DNA of 55,802 nt. It comes from Clostridiaceae bacterium (GTDB taxonomy: Bacteria; Bacillota; Clostridia; Lachnospirales; Lachnospiraceae). The notes beneath the pieces were generated by a model. The model did no database searches and was not told where the DNA came from. It was given only the letters and a program-made list of their open reading frames with translations. Positions 16,991 through 24,765 of this stretch are shown piece by piece; position 1 is the stretch's first letter; every line of letters starts with the position of its first letter. Made by a program: the position numbers and the translations under genes. The stretch lies in contig JAGZXV010000013.1 of NCBI GenBank assembly GCA_018378255.1, forward strand, positions 1 through 55,802. The letters are read 5' to 3'.

Positions 16991-17010
16991 GAAGAGGAGA
17001 ATAAATATAT

Positions 17011-18582
17011 ATGGAAAAAAATATGTTTTGTTTCCAATGTGAACAGACGGCAGGCTGCAGCGGATGCACCGGAAATGCCGGAGTATGCGGAAAAACAGCC
17101 CATACCGCCAATCTTCAGGACGAACTGACCGGAGCTCTCATCGGTCTGGCCCGCACCTGTTCTAACCAGACACCAACAAAAGAAACAACAAAACTGATCA
17201 TAGAAGGTCTGTTCACAACAGTTACCAATGTGAATTTCAACGATCTGACAATTGAGAATCTGATAAAACGTGTAAGAGAAGAAAAAATGCATCTGGCTCC
17301 AAACTGTCTCACCTGCGGAGCCCCATGCGGTCACAACGATGAATATGATATGAAAAAACTGTGGGAAGCGAAAGAAGAGATCCGTTCCCTTAAATCCCTT
17401 ATACTGTTTGGTATCCGCGGCATAGCGGCCTATGCATATCATGCCCTGGTGCTGGGATATAGCGATGAAGCAGTCAATGACTTTTTCTATAAAGCCTTAT
17501 TCGTAATCGGTGAAGACTGGACGGAAGAGGAATATTTGAATATCGTAATGGAAACAGGAGCGGTGAATTTAAAATGCATGGAAATGCTGGACCGCGCAAA
17601 TACGGAGAGCTTCGGCACACCCGCTCCGGTAAAAGTATCCATGAAGGTGGAGAAAGGCCCGTTCATCGTCATTACCGGTCATGACCTGTATGATCTCAAA
17701 TGCCTGCTGGAACAGACAAAAGGAAAGGGCATCAATATCTATACTCATGGTGAAATGCTCCCCGCCCATGCATATCCTCTTTTAAAACAGTACAGCCATT
17801 TAAAAGGCAATTATGGTACTGCCTGGCAGAACCAGCAAAAAGAGTTTGACAATCTTCCGGCGCCAATCCTGTTTACAACCAATTGTCTGATGCCCGTAAA
17901 AGAATCTTATGCGGACCGGGTTTTTACAACTGAACTCGTTTCCTATCCGGAAATGGTGCATATTGGAGAGAATAAAGATTTCTCACCGGTAATCGAAAAA
18001 GCTCTGGAACTGGGCGGATTTTCCGAAGATACGGTGTTCACCGGCATCAACGGAGGAAACGAACTGCTCACAGGATTTGGACACGGCGCTGTCCTGTCAG
18101 TGGCGGACAAGGTGGTGGATGCCGTTAAAAATGGACAGATCAGCCATTTTTACCTGGTAGGCGGTTGTGACGGAGCCCGGACCGGCCGCAATTTCTATAC
18201 TGATTTTGTTAAAAATACACCAAAGGATTCCATAATCCTCACCCTGGCCTGCGGCAAGTTCCGCTTTAATGATATGGATCTGGGGCAGGCTGCCGGTCTG
18301 CCCCGGCTGATGGATATGGGACAGTGTAACGACGCCTACAGCGCCATCCGCGTGGCATCCGCCCTGGCCGACGCTTTTGGATGCACAGTGAATGAACTTC
18401 CGTTAACGATTGTGCTCTCCTGGTATGAACAAAAGGCGGTATGTATCCTTCTCAGCCTGTTGTATCTGGGCATTAAAAACATCTATCTCGGCCCCACCCT
18501 GCCGGCATTTTTAGCGCCGGGAGTGCTGGATTATCTGGTTAAAGAATACCAGATTGCGCCGGTCAGTGAGCTGGCAGTCTGA
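17011..18582 (+). CDS. hcp: Hybrid cluster protein / hydroxylamine reductase
   Basis: A 523-residue prismane-type protein that reduces hydroxylamine to ammonia, and in other bacteria nitric oxide to N2O. The N-terminal cluster ligands are visible in CFQCEQTAGCSGCTG and the following Cys. Hybrid-cluster ligand motifs occur later (GINGGNEL, GGCDGARTGRNFYTDF, LACGKFRFN, QCNDAYSA). It is slightly shorter than the ~550-residue norm. AGAGGAGA precedes the ATG. It is controlled from the divergent region shared with the Crp/Fnr regulator. Confidence 0.95.
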   Translation: MEKNMFCFQCEQTAGCSGCTGNAGVCGKTAHTANLQDELTGALIGLARTCSNQTPTKETTKLIIEGLFTTVTNVNFNDLTIENLIKRVREEKMHLAPNCLTCGAPCGHNDEYDMKKLWEAKEEIRSLKSLILFGIRGIAAYAYHALVLGYSDEAVNDFFYKALFVIGEDWTEEEYLNIVMETGAVNLKCMEMLDRANTESFGTPAPVKVSMKVEKGPFIVITGHDLYDLKCLLEQTKGKGINIYTHGEMLPAHAYPLLKQYSHLKGNYGTAWQNQQKEFDNLPAPILFTTNCLMPVKESYADRVFTTELVSYPEMVHIGENKDFSPVIEKALELGGFSEDTVFTGINGGNELLTGFGHGAVLSVADKVVDAVKNGQISHFYLVGGCDGARTGRNFYTDFVKNTPKDSIILTLACGKFRFNDMDLGQAAGLPRLMDMGQCNDAYSAIRVASALADAFGCTVNELPLTIVLSWYEQKAVCILLSLLYLGIKNIYLGPTLPAFLAPGVLDYLVKEYQIAPVSELAV

Positions 18583-18601
18583 TATCTGAACGCAGCAGCT
18601 A

Positions 18602-18663
18602 TTTTTTTTACATCGAACGTGAAGGCATTTTTAAAAATGCCTTCACGTTCGATGTTAAAAAAT
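18602..18663. repeat. 46-bp perfect palindrome between convergent genes
   Basis: Positions 18610-18655 are a perfect palindrome with half-site ACATCGAACGTGAAGGCATT and an AT centre. It is extended by T-run and A-run flanks. It lies between convergent hcp and cotJC, so a bidirectional termination role is likely, yet no U-tract follows the hairpin on either strand. Confidence 0.7.
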
Positions 18664-18682
18664 GGAGCAAATTCTATAAAAT

Positions 18683-19294
18683 TTATTTCTTCACGAATTG
18701 TTTATCGAATTCTGGATTAAAATAATAGAAGTTCTTGGAATCCAAATCCCCTTTTATTTTTTCCAGTGCCTCTCCAAAACGCTGGAAATGAACTACTTCC
18801 CTGGCCCTTAAAAATTTAAGCGGTTCCCTGACATCGGGATCGGTGATCACCCGCAGCAGGTTGTCATACGTGGTGCGGGCCTTTTGCTCTGCGGCCAGAT
18901 CCTCCGTCAGATCAGTTATGGCATCGCCTTTGGACTGGAATTCACATGCGTTAAAAGGGATTCCGCCGGCAGCCTGAGGCCACAGCGCAGTCGTATGGTC
19001 TATATAATAAGCGTCAAATCCCGCTGTTTTCGCTTCCTCGGCCGACAGGTTTTTGGTGAGCTGGTAAATGATGGAACAGACCATTTCAAGGTGTCCCAGC
19101 TCTTCCGTTCCGATATCGGTAAGCAGTCCTCCCACCTCTTTACAAGGCATGCTGTAACGCTGGGACAGATACCGCATGGACGCAGCCAATTCGCCGTCAG
19201 GCCCTCCGAACTGGCTGATGACCAGCTGGGCTGTTTTAGGACATGTTTTAGTTATTTTTACAGGAAACTGAAGCCGTTTTTCATAACACCACAT
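18683..19294 (-). CDS. cotJC: Spore coat protein CotJC (manganese-catalase family)
   Basis: A 203-residue ferritin-like dimetal protein. Metal-ligand helices are seen: QLVISQFGGPDGELAASMRYL, DIGTEELGHLEMV (E-x2-H), LTEDLAAEQKARTTYDNLL and AREVVHFQRFGEAL. CotJC is a spore-coat component that may act as a catalase. The ATG follows AAGGAGG embedded in the end of cotJB. It is the third gene of the cotJABC operon and supports a spore-forming host. Confidence 0.93.
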   Translation of the reverse strand: MWCYEKRLQFPVKITKTCPKTAQLVISQFGGPDGELAASMRYLSQRYSMPCKEVGGLLTDIGTEELGHLEMVCSIIYQLTKNLSAEEAKTAGFDAYYIDHTTALWPQAAGGIPFNACEFQSKGDAITDLTEDLAAEQKARTTYDNLLRVITDPDVREPLKFLRAREVVHFQRFGEALEKIKGDLDSKNFYYFNPEFDKQFVKK

Positions 19295-19296
19295 AA

Positions 19297-19626
19297 TCAG
19301 ACACCTCCTTTAATGTTTGCCGGGGAATTGGTATTGGCGGCAGCATCCCATGGCACCGGCCCGTCACTCCAGGTCCAGTGGCGCTGGCCGGGATACTTGG
19401 TAAAGCTCTTTGTCTGGTTATTGGTATCAGGACAGACACAGTTCATAGTCAGCGGTTCGAAATTCTCCGCATACGTCTTTAAAAGCTCTTTTCTTTGAGA
19501 AGCCATCTGATTAAAATAATCCAGCGCATCCGTATCAAGCGGATGGGTATCCAGATAGAGGGTCAGGTCATTGACCACAAAACTGACTTCATTAATTTGT
19601 TTTAAAAGCTGTAAACGGTCAGGCAT
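19297..19626 (-). CDS. cotJB: Spore coat protein CotJB
   Basis: A 109-residue CotJB-family protein (DLTLYLDTHPLDTDALDYFNQ, then a C-terminal proline/tryptophan-rich tail with GQRHWTWSDGPVPWD). The start at 19626 (MPDRLQ) has GGAGG 8 nt upstream; an in-frame GTG at 19635 would add three residues and overlap the site. It overlaps the cotJA stop by eight bases, and its own 3' end carries the cotJC ribosome site. Confidence 0.9.
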   Translation of the reverse strand: MPDRLQLLKQINEVSFVVNDLTLYLDTHPLDTDALDYFNQMASQRKELLKTYAENFEPLTMNCVCPDTNNQTKSFTKYPGQRHWTWSDGPVPWDAAANTNSPANIKGGV

Positions 19627-19786
19627 GAGCTTCACCTCCTATAAAGAATGGAAGATTCAGACACGGGAAAATAGTCCCTTCCGCCAGCGCCTTTTCAGGT
19701 GTATATGGCTGTTCCCAAGGCTGCATGGGCACTGTTGCAATTGCCAGATGGACCGGTGTTTTTGATATCTTTTCAGCAAAATCCAT
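19619..19786 (-). CDS. cotJA: Spore coat associated protein CotJA
   Basis: A 55-residue gene translated by hand from the minus strand. The protein begins MDFAEKISKTPVHLAIATVP and contains MQPWEQPYTPEKALAEGTIF followed by a short PCLNLPFF stretch. The PW...Y-x-PEKAL-x-x-GTIFP-x-L-x-LPFF pattern is the CotJA signature. AGGAGTG lies about 7 nt before the ATG. It is the first gene of cotJABC. Confidence 0.92.
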   Translation of the reverse strand: MDFAEKISKTPVHLAIATVPMQPWEQPYTPEKALAEGTIFPCLNLPFFIGGEAHA

Positions 19787-19884
19787 AAAAAATCACTCCT
19801 TTCTGCATCAAACAAGTTACCTTACTATTATTTGAGTAAAAGGCTGATTTACTTTATTAAAATATTGCCATGTAAAAATAGGGA

Positions 19885-19910
19885 TTAAAAAAGCCGGAAT
19901 TTCGGCCGGC
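19885..19910 (-). terminator. Minus-strand terminator after small membrane protein
   Basis: Stem GCCGG/CCGGC (19893-19897 with 19906-19910), followed on the minus strand by TTTTTTAATC. Confidence 0.6.
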
Positions 19911-19934
19911 AGAACGGAATCAGAAAAAATGGTA

Positions 19935-20138
19935 TTATTTTCCGGAGAAAAAGAGGTAAAGATATTCCTGACAATTGATATACACAAGAATTGCCATGGG
20001 AATTAAACACAGCCCGAGAGTTAATGCTGAGTTCCATTTGGATGACAGTTGATATTTGTAAAAAATAAAAAATGAGAGCCAGGAAGCGATACAACTGACC
20101 GGCAGAGCAAAAAAAACTAAAAACGTTATCATAGTCAC
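19935..20138 (-). CDS. Small two-span membrane protein, unknown function
   Basis: A 67-residue hydrophobic protein with two predicted membrane helices (ITFLVFFALPVSCIASWLSFFIF and ALTLGLCLIPMAILVYI). The start is taken as GTG at 20138 because GGGGGGA lies 7-8 nt upstream; a TTG at 20153 is an alternative. A terminator 25 bp after the stop supports a real transcription unit. No family was recognised. Confidence 0.6.
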   Translation of the reverse strand: MTMITFLVFFALPVSCIASWLSFFIFYKYQLSSKWNSALTLGLCLIPMAILVYINCQEYLYLFFSGK

Positions 20139-20374
20139 AATACTTCCCCCCAACCGGCTGAATTTATAAAATATTTTTCTATTTCTATTCTACTATATTA
20201 CATCCTGTTTTACAATGGAGACGGGAAAAACTGTCTGCCGCAGCCAGCGGTTTTTATATTCCAAAAACAGGCATGGATTATGTTAACAAGGTGCAAAATT
20301 GTGAAAAATATACAAAAAATTATATCCTATATAAAAGTAAAACTTAATTTTATATTAAAATTATTAAAAGTACC

Positions 20375-20403
20375 TTGTAAATGACTGGGTAATTTGGTAT
20401 AAT
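20375..20403 (+). promoter_or_regulatory. Promoter of riboswitch-nhaC transcript
   Basis: TTGTAA, 17 bp, TATAAT, predicting a start near 20410, just before the riboswitch aptamer. Confidence 0.7.
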
Positions 20404-20429
20404 TCAACTAATAACATCATATCTATAAA

Positions 20430-20605
20430 TACGGAAACTATATATTGCCGAATGCCATATTCCTTTTAAACCAGGCTGTGGTAGCGGGAGAACCAATTAC
20501 TTGGGGTGAATTCAAAGATCTGCAGAACGTATGTGGATTGAAGATAGGGGACCTTCTTCTCCGAACCCGTCAGCTAATCTCGTAGGCGAAGGAAGGTTTG
20601 TGCGT
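20430..20605 (+). ncRNA. c-di-AMP riboswitch (ydaO/yuaA class)
   Basis: Conserved blocks of the class are present: AGCGGGAGAACCA near 20483, TTGGGGTGAAT at 20501-20511, then CCGAACCCGTCAGCTAAT (20561-20578) and CTCGTAGGCGAAGG. These match the ydaO consensus I know in order and spacing. A terminator follows at 20659. GGCGAAGG (20585-20592) is a perfect complement of CCTTCGCC (20652-20659) abutting that terminator, a possible switching pair. Outer boundaries are approximate. Confidence 0.85.
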
Positions 20606-20658
20606 TTGTGATACGCGCTTTGTTTTTATTGAATAAAACAGCCTATAGCTGCCTTCGC

Positions 20659-20692
20659 CACCCGGATATCTGATTCCGGGTGCTTTTTGTTT
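20659..20692 (+). terminator. Riboswitch expression-platform terminator
   Basis: Perfect eight-bp stem CACCCGGA / TCCGGGTG (20659-20666 with 20675-20682), then CTTTTTGTTT, 31 bp before the nhaC start. Confidence 0.85.
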
Positions 20693-20723
20693 CCGTAAAT
20701 CTATCAAGTGAAGGAGAGACTAT

Positions 20724-22205
20724 ATGAAAGAGACTAAGAAAAACCCCAGTTTATTTTTATCAATTCTTGTTTTAGCGGTTATCGCTTCTGTTTTAACTGC
20801 CGGTATTGCCTCCGGTGTTGCCACAATTCCTCTTCTGGTGGTAAATATTTTCCTGATCCTTTTGATTTCCATGGCAGCCGGCTACCGATATGCCGACCTG
20901 GAAAAAAGCATGATGGCCGGCGTAAAACGCGCCATAGACTGTGTGATGATCCTGGTATTCGTCGGGATACTGATCGGGGCCTGGATCCGCTGCGGTACGG
21001 TTCCCATGATCATTTATTACGGCCTTGGAGTTATCACTCCCCGGATGCTTGTGCCTCTTACATTTATCATGTGTTCCCTTTTATCCCTTTGCATCGGTAC
21101 TTCTTTAGGCACGGCGGGAACCATGGGAGTTGCCTGTGTCAGCATTGGAGTCAGCATGGGAATTCCGGTTCCGCTGACTGCGGGAGCGGCAATTTCCGGA
21201 TCTATTCTGGGAGATAAACTTTCACCTCTGTCCGATTCTACCATTCTTGCAGCAAGTGCCAGTGACATCAATATTTATTATCATGTACGTTCCATGTCTT
21301 ACACAACCATACCGTCGGTTCTCATAAGCCTTTTTATTTTTTACGTTCTTGGAGGGAAATATGCGGGCGCGGCCCTGGATCAAAGTGTTTTGCAGTCGGT
21401 GAGAGACACCCTTTCCGGTATGTTCCGATTTAATATTGTTTTGCTGGTTCCTATGATTCTCATCGTAATTCTCTGCCTGAAAAAAGTACCGGCGATTTTG
21501 GCAATTCTTATATCCGGTTTTTCAGGGCTGTTTTTGGCTGTTGTGGTTCAGGGCGCCAGTCTGACGGAAGTGCTGGCTATTGTTTACAGCGGCGTGAAAG
21601 TGGATACGGGAGTGGCGATTGTGGATACCATGCTGAGCAAAGGAGGAATTTCCTCGATGATGGCTACGATCTGCACTGCGGTTCTTGCTCTTGCCATGGG
21701 CGGCATTCTCAGTGAAGCAGGATATCTCAATGTGATTGTAGACCGGATAACCAAGGTGATCAAATCCGACACATCTGCGATTCTGACCACACTGGTCTGC
21801 GGAATTATCACAGTTATGCTGGTTACTAATTTCTACGTATCCGTAGTCCTTATGGGGACCATGTTCAAGGAAATCTATGACAAACGCGGCATCCACAGAA
21901 GCGTGCTTTCACGGACAATTGAGGAGGCCAATACGATTATTCTTCCATTAGTTCCATGGAATACAAGCTGCATTTACTATATGAGCTTATTCGGATTCAC
22001 ATCCCTGAGTTTTGCCCCATACGTGGTTTTCGCTTATGTGAATATCGGAATCAGCATCCTGTGCGCGCTGGCCGGAATCTTTATCTTTAAAGCGCTTCCG
22101 GATAATGACGGAGAATCAGACTGGCGCATTTGGAGGAAAAAAGGTATGTTGGATGAACTGAATGAAATAGAAACCGTGGATGCGGAAACGGTGATGGAAA
22201 TGTAA
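20724..22205 (+). CDS. nhaC: NhaC-family Na+/H+ antiporter
   Basis: A 493-residue protein with about 12 spans. The NhaC signature region is clear (SLGTAGTMGVACVSIG and GSILGDKLSPLSDSTILAAS), as is the later motif TIILPLVPWNTSCIYY. These carriers exchange Na+ for H+, and some exchange organic acids. A good AAGGAGAG site precedes the ATG. The leader carries a c-di-AMP riboswitch with a terminator, so expression is probably lowered at high c-di-AMP as part of ion and osmotic control. Confidence 0.9.
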   Translation: MKETKKNPSLFLSILVLAVIASVLTAGIASGVATIPLLVVNIFLILLISMAAGYRYADLEKSMMAGVKRAIDCVMILVFVGILIGAWIRCGTVPMIIYYGLGVITPRMLVPLTFIMCSLLSLCIGTSLGTAGTMGVACVSIGVSMGIPVPLTAGAAISGSILGDKLSPLSDSTILAASASDINIYYHVRSMSYTTIPSVLISLFIFYVLGGKYAGAALDQSVLQSVRDTLSGMFRFNIVLLVPMILIVILCLKKVPAILAILISGFSGLFLAVVVQGASLTEVLAIVYSGVKVDTGVAIVDTMLSKGGISSMMATICTAVLALAMGGILSEAGYLNVIVDRITKVIKSDTSAILTTLVCGIITVMLVTNFYVSVVLMGTMFKEIYDKRGIHRSVLSRTIEEANTIILPLVPWNTSCIYYMSLFGFTSLSFAPYVVFAYVNIGISILCALAGIFIFKALPDNDGESDWRIWRKKGMLDELNEIETVDAETVMEM

Positions 22206-22229
22206 AATTACGATTTGTCTCCTAAACAG

Positions 22230-22259
22230 TTAGACAAAGAAATAACAGGATGGTACAAT
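22230..22259 (+). promoter_or_regulatory. Candidate promoter for wall-binding protein gene
   Basis: TTAGAC, 18 bp, TACAAT. TTTGTCT...AGACAAA is an inverted repeat (from about 22214 to 22237) over the -35. Confidence 0.45.
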
Positions 22260-22308
22260 GATATTATCAATGCTATTAAATTATCTGGATTCTGAAAGGA
22301 GAACAATC

Positions 22309-23328
22309 ATGAAGAAGCGTTACAAGATTTTGGCAGCCGCCCTGGCAATGACATTTTCAATGAGTATTACGTCATTTGCCGGAACCTGGAAACAGGAGGC
22401 AAAAGGATGGTGGTATCAGAATGAGGACGGCACCTATCCACAGTCCGGCTGGCAGTGGATTGATGGCAATGGAGACGGCGTAGCGGAGAGTTATTATTTT
22501 GATGAGAACGGTTATCTTCTTACCAATACGACAACGCCTGACGGATATACGGTCAATGATGGCGGCGCCTGGGTAGTGGATGGAGTTGTCCAAGAGAAAC
22601 AGATGGGCCCCGGATCGGACGGTGGTGAATCCGTTACTGACGGACGCCGGTTATATCAGGAGGCCACCAGGAAATCTTCACAGCTTTCCAGCATGGCAGC
22701 AACCAGCAAGATATCCATGACTATGGCCATGGGAGGAGAGACGATTCCTGCAGATATCAATATGGATTTGAAATTCAAAGACATGAATCAGTCCTCTATG
22801 AAATATCTTGCTACGATCAATATGAACATGATGGGGATGAATATAAACGGCACCATGTTCTATACGGACGGTTATTACTACATTGATATGATGGGACAGA
22901 AGCAGAAAGTTCCTATGGATTTAGCCGGTATAACAAACCAGGTAAACAGCAATATGAATGTGATGGGTGATAATAATATAACCGACTCCATGCAGAATAT
23001 GACTGTTGCTGATGATGGAAATGGCAACAAGGTAATTTCCTATACCATGGATATGAGCGGATTCAATTCTTATATCATGTCCCTCTATAACCAGATGGGA
23101 CTTAGTATTGATTCCGTTAACTTCAGAAATCTGAAAGGGAAATCTGTGATCAATCGGGAAGGTTACTGTGTTTCAGAGGATATGAACTTTGTGTTTGATT
23201 TAATCACGGAAGGCCAGACTGTGAGCGCCGATATGGTGATGCGGATGAATTATATCAATATCGGACAGCCGGTAGATTTTGCTCTTCCTTCAACGGAAGG
23301 ATTCGTGGAAGCAGGTTCAGCCCAGTAA
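22309..23328 (+). CDS. Exported protein with wall-binding repeats and DUF6612-like domain
   Basis: A 339-residue protein. A signal peptide (KKRYKILAAALAMTFSMSITSFAG) is followed by choline/cell-wall-binding-type repeats (GWWYQNEDGTYPQSGWQWIDG, ESYYFDENGYLL). After an acidic linker, a long Met-rich beta domain (residues ~105-335, e.g. MMGMNINGTMFYTDGYYYIDMMG) resembles the DUF6612 type. It is likely surface-attached; function is unknown. The start at 22309 has AAAGGAGA; the ATG at 22258 lies at the -10 box and is rejected. Confidence 0.8.
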   Translation: MKKRYKILAAALAMTFSMSITSFAGTWKQEAKGWWYQNEDGTYPQSGWQWIDGNGDGVAESYYFDENGYLLTNTTTPDGYTVNDGGAWVVDGVVQEKQMGPGSDGGESVTDGRRLYQEATRKSSQLSSMAATSKISMTMAMGGETIPADINMDLKFKDMNQSSMKYLATINMNMMGMNINGTMFYTDGYYYIDMMGQKQKVPMDLAGITNQVNSNMNVMGDNNITDSMQNMTVADDGNGNKVISYTMDMSGFNSYIMSLYNQMGLSIDSVNFRNLKGKSVINREGYCVSEDMNFVFDLITEGQTVSADMVMRMNYINIGQPVDFALPSTEGFVEAGSAQ

Positions 23329-23385
23329 TTGAATCCGCCGGGTTTGGATTCAGCAGACATGGGGCAAATGGTTTTATAAATAAAA

Positions 23386-23428
23386 GATTGGCAGACAGGT
23401 TGGTCATTTCCTGCTGCCAGTCTTTTTT
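23386..23428 (+). terminator. Terminator after wall-binding protein gene
   Basis: Stem GATTGGCAG / CTGCCAGTC (23386-23394 with 23414-23422), then TTTTTT. It overlaps the last codons of the convergent acyltransferase gene. Confidence 0.75.
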
Positions 23429-24459
23429 AGTCCAGCCGATGATTTCACCCCTAACCAGTCCGGTATCCGCCTGACAGCATCAAATACCAGGGTCAGCCAC
23501 GGATTTCCGAGTATAAGCGTCAAAAGGAAAGACAGCGCCAAGAGCCCGAGAATCCATAGTTTTGAATGAACATTCACCCTATCAAAAAATCCGAAATACT
23601 GGAGCAGATCCCTGATAACCCTGTGCAGGATATAAATCTGCAGTGTCCGGCTGCCGATATCTGTAAAAACAGTTCTTCTCTTTGGCACGATGGCCATTAA
23701 CCCAAGAGATATGAAAATTGTGACAATGTACCACACAATCCGGATCAGTCCGCCATAAGGATATAATTCCGGCCCCAGCCGGTGGTAATTGATGCCGTAG
23801 ACAATGTTTGAATATGGCATCAGCAGGTCATAAGTGCACAAAAAGAGAAAGGAAGCCGTAAGAAATGAAATCATTATGAGGATAAGTTTATGACTTCCCC
23901 GAAGCTTATTTTCAATATTTTTGCCGTTCATATAGTAACCGGCATAGAAAAATGGCGCAAAGGCCAGTGTCCGGTCCAGGGCGAGAGTGGAATTTACGGA
24001 ATGCTCATAACCAGACAGCAGGCTGATGATTATGGAACCCGCCATCACCACGCGGGGATCCAGTTCCCTGATAAATGGAATGGTCAGATACCAAAGTCCC
24101 AAAGCCAGAAGATACCAGGGAGCGCCGCTTTCTTCAAAGAAATCGATATAAAGCCCGATGTGTCCATCGATCAGCCCCTCTGTAACATGAACCATAATTT
24201 TAAATACAATATACAGCCATATGATCTGAATCAATTTGTCTGCCCGGAATTTGCCGTTCTGAACTACATGTGTGGAAAAATACCCCGATACAAAAATAAA
24301 GCAAGGCATATGAAACGTATAAATCAAGTAAAAAATATTATTGGAAAACCGCGTTTTATCCAATGGCAGCAGAAAATGTCCCGCCACCACCAGGAATATC
24401 AAAACAAATCTGAGATTATCGAAATAGGCACTGCGTTCCTGACGTTTTGCATCGCTCAT
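23404..24459 (-). CDS. Acyltransferase family 3 membrane protein
   Basis: A 351-residue membrane protein with about ten spans, of the acyltransferase-3 family, which O-acylates surface sugars or lipids. The conserved start is seen (YFDNLRFVLIFLVVAGHFLLPL, with the family His, then FHMPCFIFVSGYF). The start at 24459 (MSDAKRQ) has GGGGG 8 nt upstream; an in-frame upstream ATG at 24534 would add 25 atypical residues. The acceptor is not known. Confidence 0.85.
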   Translation of the reverse strand: MSDAKRQERSAYFDNLRFVLIFLVVAGHFLLPLDKTRFSNNIFYLIYTFHMPCFIFVSGYFSTHVVQNGKFRADKLIQIIWLYIVFKIMVHVTEGLIDGHIGLYIDFFEESGAPWYLLALGLWYLTIPFIRELDPRVVMAGSIIISLLSGYEHSVNSTLALDRTLAFAPFFYAGYYMNGKNIENKLRGSHKLILIMISFLTASFLFLCTYDLLMPYSNIVYGINYHRLGPELYPYGGLIRIVWYIVTIFISLGLMAIVPKRRTVFTDIGSRTLQIYILHRVIRDLLQYFGFFDRVNVHSKLWILGLLALSFLLTLILGNPWLTLVFDAVRRIPDWLGVKSSAGLKKTGSRK

Positions 24460-24667
24460 TATAAAATCCCCCAAGTGAAATAGTGTAGTAAAAAAGCCCT
24501 GTCTGACAGCCTGTTTTAATGCATGTTCCATCATACTTCCTCATATGCTGTCTGTCAATGCATGTAAGGAAATTGTAAATGCCATGCAGCATAATAAAAC
24601 CCATATTCCATTAAGCGGTACGCCTGCAGGAACTGTTACAGTTATTTTGAGAGAATAAAGGAAAGGA

Positions 24668-24697
24668 TTGACAAATGAAAATAGACAATAGTATAAT
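24668..24697 (+). promoter_or_regulatory. Promoter of fucose-isomerase-like gene
   Basis: TTGACA, 18 bp, TATAAT; a near-consensus sigma-A promoter with an operator starting 8 bp after the -10. Confidence 0.85.
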
Positions 24698-24704
24698 ATC
24701 AATA

Positions 24705-24722
24705 TATACACACGTGTTGATA
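24705..24722. promoter_or_regulatory. LacI-type operator, copy 1
   Basis: TATACACACGTGTTGATA, 14/18 symmetric about the central CG and covering the predicted transcription start. It is nearly the same sequence as the sites at 28927 and 30055. Confidence 0.65.
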
Positions 24723-24765
24723 AAAGAAAATATATAATAAATGACAAAAACAGGAGGTTGGAAGA

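Noticed and set aside
22258..22308. Upstream ATG for the wall-binding protein
   Set aside because: It overlaps the TACAAT box and would hide the signal peptide.
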